64,000 bases of DNA from Siphonodentalium dalli (lineage: Eukaryota > Mollusca > Scaphopoda > Gadilida > Siphonodentaliidae). Below the pieces are notes generated by a model. It did not search any database, was not told the origin of the DNA, and was given only the letters and a program-made list of their open reading frames with translations. The position numbers were made by a program, and so were the translations under genes. Positions 54,545 through 64,000 of this stretch are shown in pieces (position 1 is the stretch's first letter; each line of letters begins with the position of its first letter). The stretch is taken from assembly GCA_032622095.1 (NCBI GenBank), contig CP136061.1, positions 216,784,373-216,848,372 of the forward strand, in the 5' to 3' direction.

Positions 54545-55340
54545 TAACAAGAGGTGGCATCAGAGATGCTGTGTCTCGTTTTCGGTGGCTACCGCCAATT
54601 GGTGTGCATCAGTATCGGTAGACTAATTAATAGGTAAAATCGAAAAATGACTAATTAAGGGCCATAACTCCATCAAATTTTATCGGGCCAGGCTGGTTTT
54701 CGAACTCGTCCGAAATATTCTTGGCAAGTATGTCTATTCCAAATTTTAAACAAATTGGAGGACGTTTGTTGAAGTTATCGCGCTAACGAGCTGAAAATTC
54801 GTGAAAAATGACTAATTAAGGGCCATAACTCTATCAAATTTTATCGGACGAGTCCGGTTTTCGAACTTATCCGAGATATTCTTGGGAGACACCTATATGC
54901 CAAATTTCAATCAAATCGGATAACGTTTGTTGAAGTTATCGCGCTAACGAGCTGAAAATTCGTGAAAAATGACTAATTAAGGGCCATAACTCTATCAAAT
55001 TTTATCGGACGAGGCCGGTTTTCGAACTCATCCGAGATATTCTTGGGAGACACCTATATACCAAATTTCAATCAAATCGGATAACGTTTGTTGAAGTTAT
55101 CGCGCTAACGAGCTGAAAATTCAAAGGGCCATAACTCTGTAATAAATGTGCGGACGAACCCAATTTTCTGTCTGCAGCTTACGAGCATGGATATGTACTC
55201 ACACAATTTTTTTTTAATCCGTCAATAAACGGTTGAGTTATAAGCAAAACATGCCGCCCGCCCGCCCGCCCGTCCGCCGCCCACCGTCCCTCATCAAACT
55301 ATAAGTCGAGTTTTGGAAAAAAACTCGACTAAAAATAAAA
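54545..55340 (+). repeat. Pearl-like tandem array in EMC3 intron
   Basis: Units marked by TAAGGGCCATAACTC at about 54655, 54808 and 54975, then AAAGGGCCATAACTC at 55122, with GTTGAAGTTATCGCGCTAAC and GACGAG.CCGGTTTTCGAAC. The array ends GCCCGCCCGCCCGCCCGTCC and the hairpin AGTCGAGTTTTGG against AAAACTCGACT (about 55303-55331). Three of the four units are nearly identical. Confidence 0.85.
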
Positions 55341-55970
55341 ATAAAAGCCTTCCTCCCTCACTGATTAAAAAAAATAATTGCCTGAGAATCAATCTATTGT
55401 AATCTATTTTGGCCTTTAAATACGCATGTAGGTTGAACTAGAAAAATTAGTCTATGAAAGTTTTGAATTTAGATATTATTTTTGTCTCAGCATTAATATC
55501 TAGCAGCTTGTGACCACCCCCTGTGTAAAGAAATATTTTCCGGCATCTTTATGGACAATTTTTAATTTCTGGTTATGACTTCTTATTCTATCTACGTTGT
55601 CATTTTTATTAGATTATATTAAAGCATGTAATAATATTCATTTAATATTGTATAATCAAATTAATAGGTTATCTATATGAAGAGCCAGTAAGAGGAACTT
55701 TCCTAGGGCTGACCCTAAAATATATGAAGTGTTATTGATTTCGCTTTGACTATAGTTTCATCAGAGATTATTTGTACCACTTAAATATCCTCCAACGAGG
55801 TGTGCTGTAAACCAATTGGCTGTAGTCTTGTTTTATTTATTTATGTAAGTAAAGGTCACTAATTGTAGCATGCATGGGTAAACTTGGGTCTAGTACTGGC
55901 AGAATATACAAAATAGAAGAATGGAAAAATCGGGTATGGAAAATGTATCAAATAGTCGAGAATAACTCAC
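55341..55970. other. EMC3 intron, nothing recognised
   Basis: AT-rich intron sequence. No recognised repeat or exon. Confidence 0.4.
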
Positions 55971-56050
55971 CGTTATCCTGTCCCAGGATCAGTGTGTACA
56001 TGCTTCGGAGGCCGAAGACATTCAAGAAGTACCACGATGCTGAACTCACC
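55971..56050 (-). CDS. EMC3: EMC3 exon
   Basis: An 80-bp exon between CTAATCCAG and GATAACG|GTGAGT. It encodes [20 protein letters not shown] then ILGQDN, part of the third transmembrane region and the following cytosolic segment of EMC3. The one-base start and one-base end phases fit the exons at 59488 and 53316 exactly. Confidence 0.95.
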
Positions 56051-56505
56051 CTGGATTAGAGTGAAAGCCAGATTAGTAAATATTTAGATAAATTTGCATC
56101 TGCTTTTACACTATGAACAATCAGTAAATTATAAAAAAAAATCCCCAAATCTTAATTGTATTATTATGGACTCAAGGCTGAAGTGGATTCATGCAAAATG
56201 ACATAAAAGTCTGTAAAATAACTATCAACACATCAGTACATGAAAAAATAGATTGACTGTTCATATTTTCATTATTGATAACTCTCTAAATAATGAGATT
56301 TTGCATGTCAAAATCATTATGTAAACATTACTATTACAGTGTTATTACTGATAAAAATCAAATTAGGCCAAAAAAAAAACAGGTTTTGGTTCTCAGGCCG
56401 CATTAGCCTTTTTATTGCAATGCCTGATGTTATGACAAAAAAACTTACGAAAAAAAAAATTTGTTGTTGATTTTATCAACATGTCCATAGCAGATATGTG
56501 TTGAA

Positions 56506-58172
56506 TAGTGTTGAAACGATTAGTGGTTTTGAGGAATCGACTAGTCGCCAGAGGGAATCGACTACTAGTCGACTAGTCGGACCCCTTCCGAAACTTACCG
56601 TTTTGTGCTCATATACGTATATAATTTGCCGTTTGTTTTGAGTACGATATGACATAACCAACTTTGCATTTTCGAACGCAAAGCAAGACGTGATTAAACA
56701 CTATTTGCCGTGATTATTTGGCTTAATATCACTGAAGGTTAATAGGTTATTAATTTGTCCCAGGTATATGATGTTTTATGACAATCAAATTACCATCCAG
56801 TTGATGTATGTATCTAAACGGTGGTGACAACACTTGATCGATCGCGGAAACGCTACGGATTACGGAGTGGAAGCGCGTGCAAAATCAGAAACCAGTGCGT
56901 ACAAGCCTTTTATGCTCGCAGATGTCATGTACATATATCGGACACGGAATGTGGTAAAGTTCCCTGTATATATAGAGTCCGCATATATTAAAAATGGGCC
57001 ATGCATTGCGTACATAATGTTGTTCCTTGTATTCATTGCAAGGTCACGATATGACATAGCTTAATCACGGACAGTCATTCTCCCGCCAAAACGCACGTGT
57101 TTTCACTGTTTGATTTGATCGCGTACATAATTGTCTCTCGTGCATGGTACATTGTAAATATATATACAATATATACAATTTTACTCGCGAGTCCCCGAAT
57201 ACACAATCGATCGTGTCAGTTTCAGAAATAAAACTGCGCAGACCGGCGATGTTAATAGTACATTTCAATGCGATGTCGTAAGTTCTATATTTAGCCCGAT
57301 TCCAGGAATTTGCGTCATCCAGATTACGTTTCTGGGAACAGCTTTGTCACCGCCAAATTCCGCGAAGGATTTAAGTTTGAGGTGCTAAAATACATTGTAA
57401 TTTTTCACAAACACAGCCCATAAACGACGTGGGATTTCCGAAGTGACTCGCCAGTTTAGTTCGAAATACGCGACGCTATTCGATGCATAGCATGGCCGAC
57501 CGCGGGTTGGCTTTATATTTATATCTATAATACAATATATCTAGAACGTGCGATCGTATACGCTCACCCATGCGTCAGTTGATGTATGTGGTGGTTGTAA
57601 AAAATATCACACAATTTTACAAATAAACTTTAAAGGTATACTGACATAGTGCTTCAATATACTATAATATATTGGACTTCTTATTAAACTTAAAACATAA
57701 TAATGTCACCTCGCAACTAAATTGATTGAAGTTGAGTCCTGCACACCTGCAAAGACGTTGACCAGTTATCACTCAGATCAATTCCGTCATGCCGAAATAG
57801 ACACGGTTGCGATAGGCGCTGATTCTTTGAAGTTGATTATCAAAGCCGGTCGTCTCAACTTCAAAGAATAAGCCGCCGCGGCGCCGACAAATACATTGAG
57901 GTCATTTGGGTTTCGCGCTCGTGCATGACCACCAAGTACTGAAAGCAGTTATCGTATCAAAGGGACAACAAAGAAGGCTTTAACAGGCTAATTGTGATTG
58001 TGTATTTCGATAGCCTGATTGTTTAAATTGTTCAGTAATTCGGCAACGGCACTGCTTTCGCGATGGCATAATGGCGGTGGGTGTGTTCCGACTAGTCGAC
58101 TAGCCGTTTTCGGAATCGACTAATTTAATAATCGCGTCGATTTCGATTAGTCGATTAATCGTTTCAACACTA
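56506..58172. mobile_element. Non-autonomous hAT element in EMC3 intron
   Basis: Ends TAGTGTTGAAACGATTA and TAATCGTTTCAACACTA are inverse and are flanked by the identical 8-bp GTGTTGAA at 56498-56505 and 58173-58180. An 8-bp duplication with such ends is the hAT hallmark. Subterminal GACTAGTCG and CGATTAGTCGATTAAT words occur at both ends. The 1667-bp interior has no transposase frame; an internal hairpin (TTTGAAGTTGA / TCAACTTCAAAG) is near 57825-57867. Confidence 0.92.
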
Positions 58173-58180
58173 GTGTTGAA

Positions 58181-59010
58181 TATTAGTGTGCATTGAGCTC
58201 TAACATGTAATGTGTTAAAAAGTGACTTGCAGGCTTACAACATGAAGTAGATGACTACAATTAAGAAAATGATTAGCTGATCCTCATGCTCTTCTTACAA
58301 TTAGTCATTGTGAACAACTTACACTAATTGTAACTTTATACAATTGAAAGGCACAGGACTAAATTCAGGATCACATATTAGAATGGGGAGGTATCAGTTT
58401 TTAGACAACAATAACAGTAGTTAATGTCAGGGGCATTATATATTGTTAGGTAATCCCAGTCATACACTGGTAGTACAATGTCATTTTTATATAAGACTAA
58501 ATGAGTTTATATGTATAACAGTTCCCTCTACCTTTCTGGTTATTACTAGACAGAGGAAGGTATCTTTGTCCATGCTTACTATGCGCAGAAAAAAAATAAA
58601 AAATAAAAATCATTGTTTGAAAAAAAATTGTCCGAGAACCAAAACACTTTTTGGCCTTACTCAAATATTTTAAAGATACCGAAGTTTAATCAAAACTTGA
58701 CAGCAAATATTGGAAAAGGTCAAGGCAATGAAAAATATTCTGAAAATCATATTCAGACTAAAATATTTCTTACTACACGAATAGCGATGTTTGTTGACAA
58801 ATCACTGAAACAGTTTAGTTTACACAACAATGGTTTCAACATATGACATTTTGTTATTAGAATTATCAGTAATGGATATTTGAGCGAAGTTTGTCTATTT
58901 CTCCATGTTTGTCTTAGTGGTGATTTTTATACAGTCTTTTATATTTTTTGCGCATTTACCCACTCATCGTAATTGGCCACGTCAATAAGCAATATGGAAA
59001 ATAATATGGC
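58181..59010. other. EMC3 intron, nothing recognised
   Basis: AT-rich. GTTCCCTCTACCTTTCTGGT and the following text at about 58520-58600 loosely repeat 54455-54540, so part is a dispersed repeat. Confidence 0.4.
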
Positions 59011-59014
59011 AACA

Positions 59015-59255
59015 TGTGGAATCTAACATGCCACAGCATTAAATTTAATGTGGGACATTTTTCCCAATTTTGAAGGCTGTTTACCCACTATGAGTGCCTT
59101 GGGTCCCTTTAATAACAGTCAGAACTCAAATGTGATGACATTCTGGTGTTATTAAAGGGACCCAAGGCACTCATACATGTAGTGGGTAAACAGCCCTCAA
59201 AATTGGGAAAAATGTCCCACGGTAAATTTAATTCTGTGTCATGTTAGATTCCACA
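59015..59255. mobile_element. 241-bp foldback element in EMC3 intron
   Basis: The arms TGTGGAATCTAACATG, GTGGGACATTTTTCCCAATT, GGCTGTTTACCCACT and CTTGGGTCCCTTTAATAAC are mirrored by GTTATTAAAGGGACCCAAG, AGTGGGTAAACAGCC, AATTGGGAAAAATGTCCCAC and CATGTTAGATTCCACA. Long and well matched. Confidence 0.85.
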
Positions 59256-59261
59256 ACCAAT

Positions 59262-59420
59262 GAATATGAATCCTTCTGCTCTAGTATTATTTGTTTTTCT
59301 GCTGTCATCTGCTTATATATCATGAACACCCTCCAAATGAATAATATACCATTCCAATATATACTTTTATAATGGAATGGGAGAATCTATTCAGTATAGA
59401 AAGGATTAATTCATCCAGCT
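59262..59420. repeat. Repeat I copy
   Basis: Contains ATACTTTTATAATGGAATGG, GAGAATCTATTCAG and AGAAAGGATTAATT, matching 25800-25890. Confidence 0.5.
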
Positions 59421-59487
59421 GCTAAATACATTGGATTACCGCATTATTGTCACTGTAAATGAGAGTTCATGAAAATATAGATCTTAC

Positions 59488-59569
59488 CAAGATGCATCCA
59501 GAGATGACAGCTCTACCCCTCTCTGTAGCATAGGTTTAAACCTCAGTGTTAAAGGGAATGGTACTTTAG
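59488..59569 (-). CDS. EMC3: EMC3 exon
   Basis: An 82-bp exon with acceptor TTACTTTCAG and donor CATCTTG|GTAAGA. It encodes [20 protein letters not shown] then SSLDASW (with the split Trp), the highly conserved cytosolic loop of EMC3. The phases fit its neighbours. Confidence 0.95.
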
Positions 59570-60065
59570 CTGAAAGTAAAGTAAAATGTAATGACAACAG
59601 GTACATGAATACAGCGAAAATGTTAAGTTTTTCGATTATAACATATTTAATTAATTATATACTCAAATAGGAAAGCCACCTATTGATATCTGATATAGAA
59701 TTTACCGCATGTAAATTTGATCATGACTGACTTAATGAGCCTAAAGAGGATATTCTGTTAAAGTCAGTTGCAGCACAGACAGCCCCTTAAGAATACAACA
59801 CTAATCTTTTTAGGCTGACATCTATGGACCTGATTCCAATTTGGTTTCTACATTATGGGAATCCCCTTCTAATGATTGGTTATGTAATGGAATATGCTTC
59901 AATTCAGTGGTCAATGAATATAAAATATTCATCAATTTCCAAGTTGTAACTTAACAAGGTATAAACACTGCTCTATAATAATTTACATTTGAATTTTGGG
60001 AGCATGGTTAACAATGTAATTACCTTTTCCCATGCTCACTTGCTTGCACTAGGAATTAATAATAA

Positions 60066-60450
60066 GAACAAGAGCATCCATCATCAGTCGCGGAAAAATA
60101 CGCCCATGGTAATTTCAAACTCTGGTGAAAATTTTGGTGAGAGGAACCCAGATTCGATCTTGACCTATATGTTGCGCCAGAAAACTAACTTAGCAAATTT
60201 TATTCCATTCGGTTCACATACAAAAGTTACTATCCTGAAACGAATATTGCGTACAAATTCCAACAAAAGGGCAGTAACTGGTGAAAGTTGGTGACGGAAC
60301 CCAAATTCGAACTTGGCCTGTATTTTGTGCTAGTAAACCCACATACAAAATTTCATTCCATTCAGTTCAAACTTACTAAATTTATCATCTGGAAATGAAA
60401 AAAGCGAATGGATGGACAGACGGATGGATGGATGGACCAATAACATAATA
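60066..60450 (+). repeat. Pearl/Helentron-like element in EMC3 intron
   Basis: Starts ACAAGAGCATCCATCATCAG with AATACGCCCATGG. It has two diverged units with GGTGA..GGAACCCA.ATTCGA.CTTG, and ends GACGGATGGATGGATGGACC then ATATGTCCCG. The start resembles the element at 62820. The frame through it is not a gene. Confidence 0.65.
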
Positions 60451-60968
60451 TGTCCCGTTTTTCAAAATGTATAAAAATAGCCAACATATGCAAAGTCGAC
60501 TGGGATATAAAATTTTACTAAGTCATAATAAAAGAGCCATTATAAAGTTTAAACAAAGCGACATATGTATAGTTGACTGGGATATAACATTTTAACAACA
60601 ATATTTGTCTCTTCGCATTTGGTTATTCCATTATTACTACTAAATACAACAATTTATACAATTCTACTTCTTTTATTGTCAGTTCAGATATTCACTCCAT
60701 ATTTGTCAAAATATTTATCTATGATGCTCACCATAGAAGACTGACTCAACAAAAATGACATTTGACATTGGACAGAGAGTAATGTAAACAGATTAATGAG
60801 GAAGAAAATAAACCTCGGAATCGGTCCAATGCAATTAAATAAGTCTCAAATTTCTTTGAATGTTCAAGAAATGTTTCACAAAAGAATACTTTGGTGATCT
60901 CCGCTACAACAAGATATAAAACCGCCTGTCTGAACTTGTTTCAAAATGCTTAAAGTGTATACACTTAC

Positions 60969-61073
60969 TAGTCAGGAAACCAGAGAAAGCCCAGTTAATC
61001 CAGCCTCCTATTATGATCATTGGAAGTACATTTGTCACATTTCCTTTAAGCATGTCGGTCATCATTGTTGGAT
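60969..61073 (-). CDS. EMC3: EMC3 exon
   Basis: A 105-bp exon with acceptor CTATTTCAG and donor CTGACTA|GTAAGT. It encodes [20 protein letters not shown] then [14 protein letters not shown]: the Met-rich loop and the second transmembrane helix. Near-identical to the animal family over this stretch. Confidence 0.95.
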
Positions 61074-61179
61074 CTGAAATAGTTTATAATAATATAATAA
61101 AATGAGATGAGCAGTATATTTCTGAAATGTTAGAATAACATGCTAGAAATACATGCATGTCAGCATAATGTACTCATAT

Positions 61180-61270
61180 TAGGGGTGTAACGATACATTT
61201 TCTCAAGATAAGATATGTATCACGATTCAGTGCCCATGATTCAGTACGTATCGTCATACGGTGACCGTAA
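61180..61270. repeat. Fragment resembling a hAT end
   Basis: AGGGGTGTAACGATACATTT followed by several ATACGTATCG-like words resembles the end of a hAT element, but no second end or duplication was found. Confidence 0.35.
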
Positions 61271-61309
61271 TAGAGATGTACTCACATTCATTTTTACGGC
61301 AGACATTGT

Positions 61310-61430
61310 TTAACCCTTTCATGTCTGGAGCCGTGCTGGTGCAGCATTAAAGATCCTGTGCCAGTGCATTCTATTATATATGCGAGTCTCCCATAGCGAG
61401 AATGCCTGGCTTACAAGGTCACTTCGCAGG
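61310..61430. repeat. Truncated family D element
   Basis: TTTAACCCTTTCATGTCTGG, GTGCTGGTGCAGCATTAAAG and CTCCCATAGCGAGAATGCC; the second half of the hairpin has been deleted. Confidence 0.7.
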
Positions 61431-61984
61431 TCATTTTAATGTGTCAAAGGTGAAAGCTTGGAGTGTGCACTTCATTTAAATAAGTGGAAAGATACAAATT
61501 ATGCCAATTTAACTTAGCGTAAGTGCAGTTCATCAAGATACACAGAGTTACAGAAACATACTGATTTGACACTTAAATTACATAAACCAAATTTAATAAA
61601 CATATGAGAATAAAGAACAGGAGATGGATTGTATAGTGTATCGAATGTGTGACGAAATGGATTGTGAGACAAAGCATGAAGAAAGATTCTTGGATGAATT
61701 GTTACAGGCCTAACTCATATGAGATGAATGCAATTTCAGGATGCATTTGGTATATCGGCTCACAGTGGATGTGAGTTCAATTTATCAAATTATTAAAAAA
61801 AGTTCTGTTTGAATGGACACATAATAATCGAGCACATTTGGTAACATTATTGAGTGCAGAAAAGCATCAGTAAGCACACTATTTGTGGCAATGTAATTTC
61901 AGACATCTTCTCTCTTAATAGTGGCAAATTGATGTTCAGAAATATTTTAACGATCATTCAGTTTTGAATTTAGAGAGTGGTGAC

Positions 61985-62069
61985 CTGTCATAGGATTCTT
62001 GGCAACTGGATCTCTCTTCTCTGTCTTGTAATAGCCCTTTTCGTCATCATTGAAGAAGCTCTTCCTCAT
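61985..62069 (-). CDS. EMC3: EMC3 exon (most upstream one found)
   Basis: An 85-bp exon with acceptor GTCATTTCAG and donor ATGACAG|GTCACC, phase 0 start. It encodes MRKSFFNDDEKGYYKTEKRD then PVAKNPMT, corresponding to the cytosolic segment just after the 'GKYIP' region. The first Met here aligns inside the family sequence, so it is not the start codon. The N-terminal exons (first transmembrane helix) should lie further right. Confidence 0.9.
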
Positions 62070-62429
62070 CTGAAATGACTGAAATTTAAAAGATAAACTG
62101 AGATATTATAGTCAAATGATAAATAGGAATGTATTATTTCTGGTGAATAAGTACAGTGTACAGCAATATCACGAAATACCAAAAGCCATTTTGTAGTCAG
62201 TAAACTATATGCCATATTTTATGATAACGCAACAAAGAATGATAATAAACGAGGAGTCATTCACAGTCCCATATCATATTTTAAGTGCAGTAATTTCAGC
62301 ATTTGGAGTCTTTTCCAAGCGATTGCAGTCTGTTATAATGTAAGGTGAGTGATAGTTGAGGAATTTTCTGCCTCAAATTAATACAAACCTCATATAGTTT
62401 CAGGGCTGTTCAGACTATAGGTTAAACAA

Positions 62430-62540
62430 ACAAGGTAAGGCTAATTGTTGAACCTATTTGCTGAATATCCCTACAAATAATGGAATGGGAGTCAACTATC
62501 ATCAGCAGGTATTCAGTCATCAAGGATTAATAGCGATGGA
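62430..62540. repeat. Repeat I fragment
   Basis: AATGGAATGGGAGTCAACTA, CAGTCATCAAGGATTAAT and GTTGAACCTATTTGCTGAAT match parts of 25500-25890. Confidence 0.45.
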
Positions 62541-62819
62541 GTTGACATGACATCTGACATAAGGCCTAAAAAAAATGATCAGTGTTTCTGCTAGGATAGG
62601 GTAGGTACATGTAGGTAGGGATTTTATTTTTTATTTTTTTTTTCCCTGTCCAATTTCCACAAAGCTGTAGGGCAGATATAACATCCCATCCTAACTTATT
62701 CTATTCCTGATTTCGTTGATATATTAATTTCTTTTTCTTTTTTATCTTTTTTTTAATTCTTTATTGACATTATACACATGGACATATTCATATATTTAAA
62801 ATACAGCATAATGACAATA

Positions 62820-63450
62820 ACAACAAGAGCTACGCTGGGCGTGCAAAATACGCCCTCTCTGGGGAAAATTGGCGGATGGAACCCAAATTCGAACTTGAGC
62901 TGTCTTTTCTCCTAATAAACCCACATACCAAATTTGATTGAAATCGGTTCACTCTAACTAAAGTTATCATCCGGACAACAAATTTCAAATTACGTCAAAT
63001 TACGTAAAAAAAGGGGCCATAACTCTCGCAAAAATTATCGGAATAAAACGAAATTCGGACTTGAGCTGTATTTTGATATATGTAATCCACAAAATACGGG
63101 TTTTGCGTATAAACATTCCAAAATCAAGTTATCATCCGGAAACCAAAAAAGGGGCATAACTCTGCCAAATTTGGATTCATTCCGATAAACTATACTAAAG
63201 TTATCATCCGGACAACAAATTTCAAGGATTTTCTAAGTCAAAAAACGTCAAATAAGCGGCATAACTCCCGTGAAAATTGGCGGGCGGAACCCAAATTCGA
63301 ACTTGAACTTACTTTTCGGCTATAAATAAACCCACATACCAAATTTTATTAAATTTGGTTCACTCGAACTAAAGTTATCATCCGGAAACCAGGTTAACGG
63401 ACGCCCGGACGGACGGACAGACCAATACTATAATACGGGCGTATAAAAAT
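62820..63450 (+). repeat. Pearl/Helentron-like tandem element
   Basis: Starts ACAAGAGCTACGCTGGGCGT. It has several units with GGGGCCATAACTCTC or GGCGGATGGAACCC followed by AAATTCGAACTTGA and AACTAAAGTTATCATCCGGA. It ends with GACGCCCGGACGGACGGACA and ATACGGGCGTATAAAAATA, a short hairpin. It lies upstream of the EMC3 exons found. Confidence 0.8.
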
Positions 63451-63649
63451 AATGTCCTGGTATTTTTGGGAGGGGGGACTTTCGCTCGCAACTCACACAC
63501 GCCTTACACACATTCAAAATCGAAGACACCTCATGTGTGTTTTTCTATTACACAGACTATGTTTATGACTGGAATGTGTCACCATAAATCTATTAGTATG
63601 CTTTTAAATATAAATGTAATTTATAGTCTCTGATATGACAAATGAATGT

Positions 63650-64000
63650 GTCAATGACACTGTAGCTCAACTTTGTAAAGAAGGTAATTTTTTTGTGATG
63701 AGCAATGAATTGAGAGATTAAAAAGGAGTGTAAAAATGCGCAGTAAAGAATTTAGTCACACACAGAGTAAAATCCAAGATGGCTGCTGGCGGCCATGTTT
63801 TTTGGCCGAATGGCCCCAAATTGACTCGTTCCCATCTACATGTTATTGTTAACATCGATGACAAATTTCATGATGATCAGACCAAAGGTACGACCTGTAG
63901 CCCATGGTAAAGGATTTAGTCATACAAAGAGTAAAATTCAAGATGGCTGCTGGCGGCCATGTTTTTGGGCCGAATGACCCCAAAATGACTCGTTCCCATC
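63650..64000 (+). repeat. Family L array running off the right edge
   Basis: The head CAATGACACTGTAGCTCAAC at about 63651, then units with TCCAAGATGGCTGCTGGCGG at about 63770 and a second at about 63936, cut by the end of the window. Confidence 0.85.

Noticed and set aside
56834-57064. 76-codon frame inside the hAT element as a possible transposase piece
   Set aside because: No hAT transposase motifs and an overlapping antisense frame of similar length; not supported.
1-64000. tRNA or rRNA genes
   Set aside because: I looked for tRNA-type A and B box words with cloverleaf context and for rRNA-like blocks and found none I could support by eye.

Overview
This is a eukaryotic, AT-rich, repeat-dense genomic window, almost certainly from a marine invertebrate and most probably a bivalve mollusc. 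The reasons are spliced animal genes with long introns, tandem repeats built around 'gggccataactc' ending in GACA/GACG microsatellites and terminal hairpins (the pearl/Helentron-like style of element known from oysters and other bivalves), and many short inverted-repeat elements. I cannot name the species.

Four host genes are supported. (1) On the + strand, the 3' end of a thioredoxin reductase: two exons (1370-1504 and 6867-6935), a Gly-Cys-Sec-Gly C-terminus with an in-frame UGA, and a convincing type II SECIS element about 1.1 kb downstream (8028-8095). (2) On the - strand, a gene with a mitochondrial-type leader (42118-42265), a DHX30-like double-stranded-RNA-binding domain (35237-35478) and a second, more divergent one (28748-29026). 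The exon phases join, but I find no helicase exons. (3) On the + strand, head-to-head with gene 2, a complete single-exon ABHD8-like alpha/beta hydrolase (43035-44465). (4) On the - strand, the last five exons of EMC3, the insertase subunit of the ER membrane protein complex (62069 down to 53114). The 5' exons lie beyond the right edge or were not found.

Most other sequence is mobile or repeat DNA. At least four families of short elements (called A, B, D and G here) are flanked by TTAA, and family C and one singleton are flanked by TA. A non-autonomous hAT element (56506-58172) has an exact 8-bp target duplication. A 4.27-kb element with about 73-bp inverted ends and a 5-bp duplication (19775-24047) interrupts a family D copy and carries a decayed SWIM-zinc-finger-like reading frame. 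A retroelement RNase H exon with all four catalytic acidic residues lies just outside it (18810-19499, - strand). Tandem arrays of pearl/Helentron-like type occur at about 14.8-18.4, 25.1-25.4, 30.2-34.6, 36.2-40.5, 54.6-55.3, 60.1-60.4 and 62.8-64.0 kb.

Layout: 1-8.5 kb thioredoxin reductase end; 8.5-28.7 kb repeats, the RNase H exon and the SWIM element; 28.7-42.3 kb the dsRBD gene with introns full of repeats; 42.3-43.0 kb shared divergent promoter region; 43.0-45 kb ABHD8; 45-53 kb repeats; 53.1-62.1 kb EMC3; 62.1-64.0 kb repeats. The genes are unrelated in pathway (selenoprotein redox, mitochondrial RNA, lipid-type hydrolase, ER insertion). The only arrangement that suggests coupling is the head-to-head pair at 42-43 kb.
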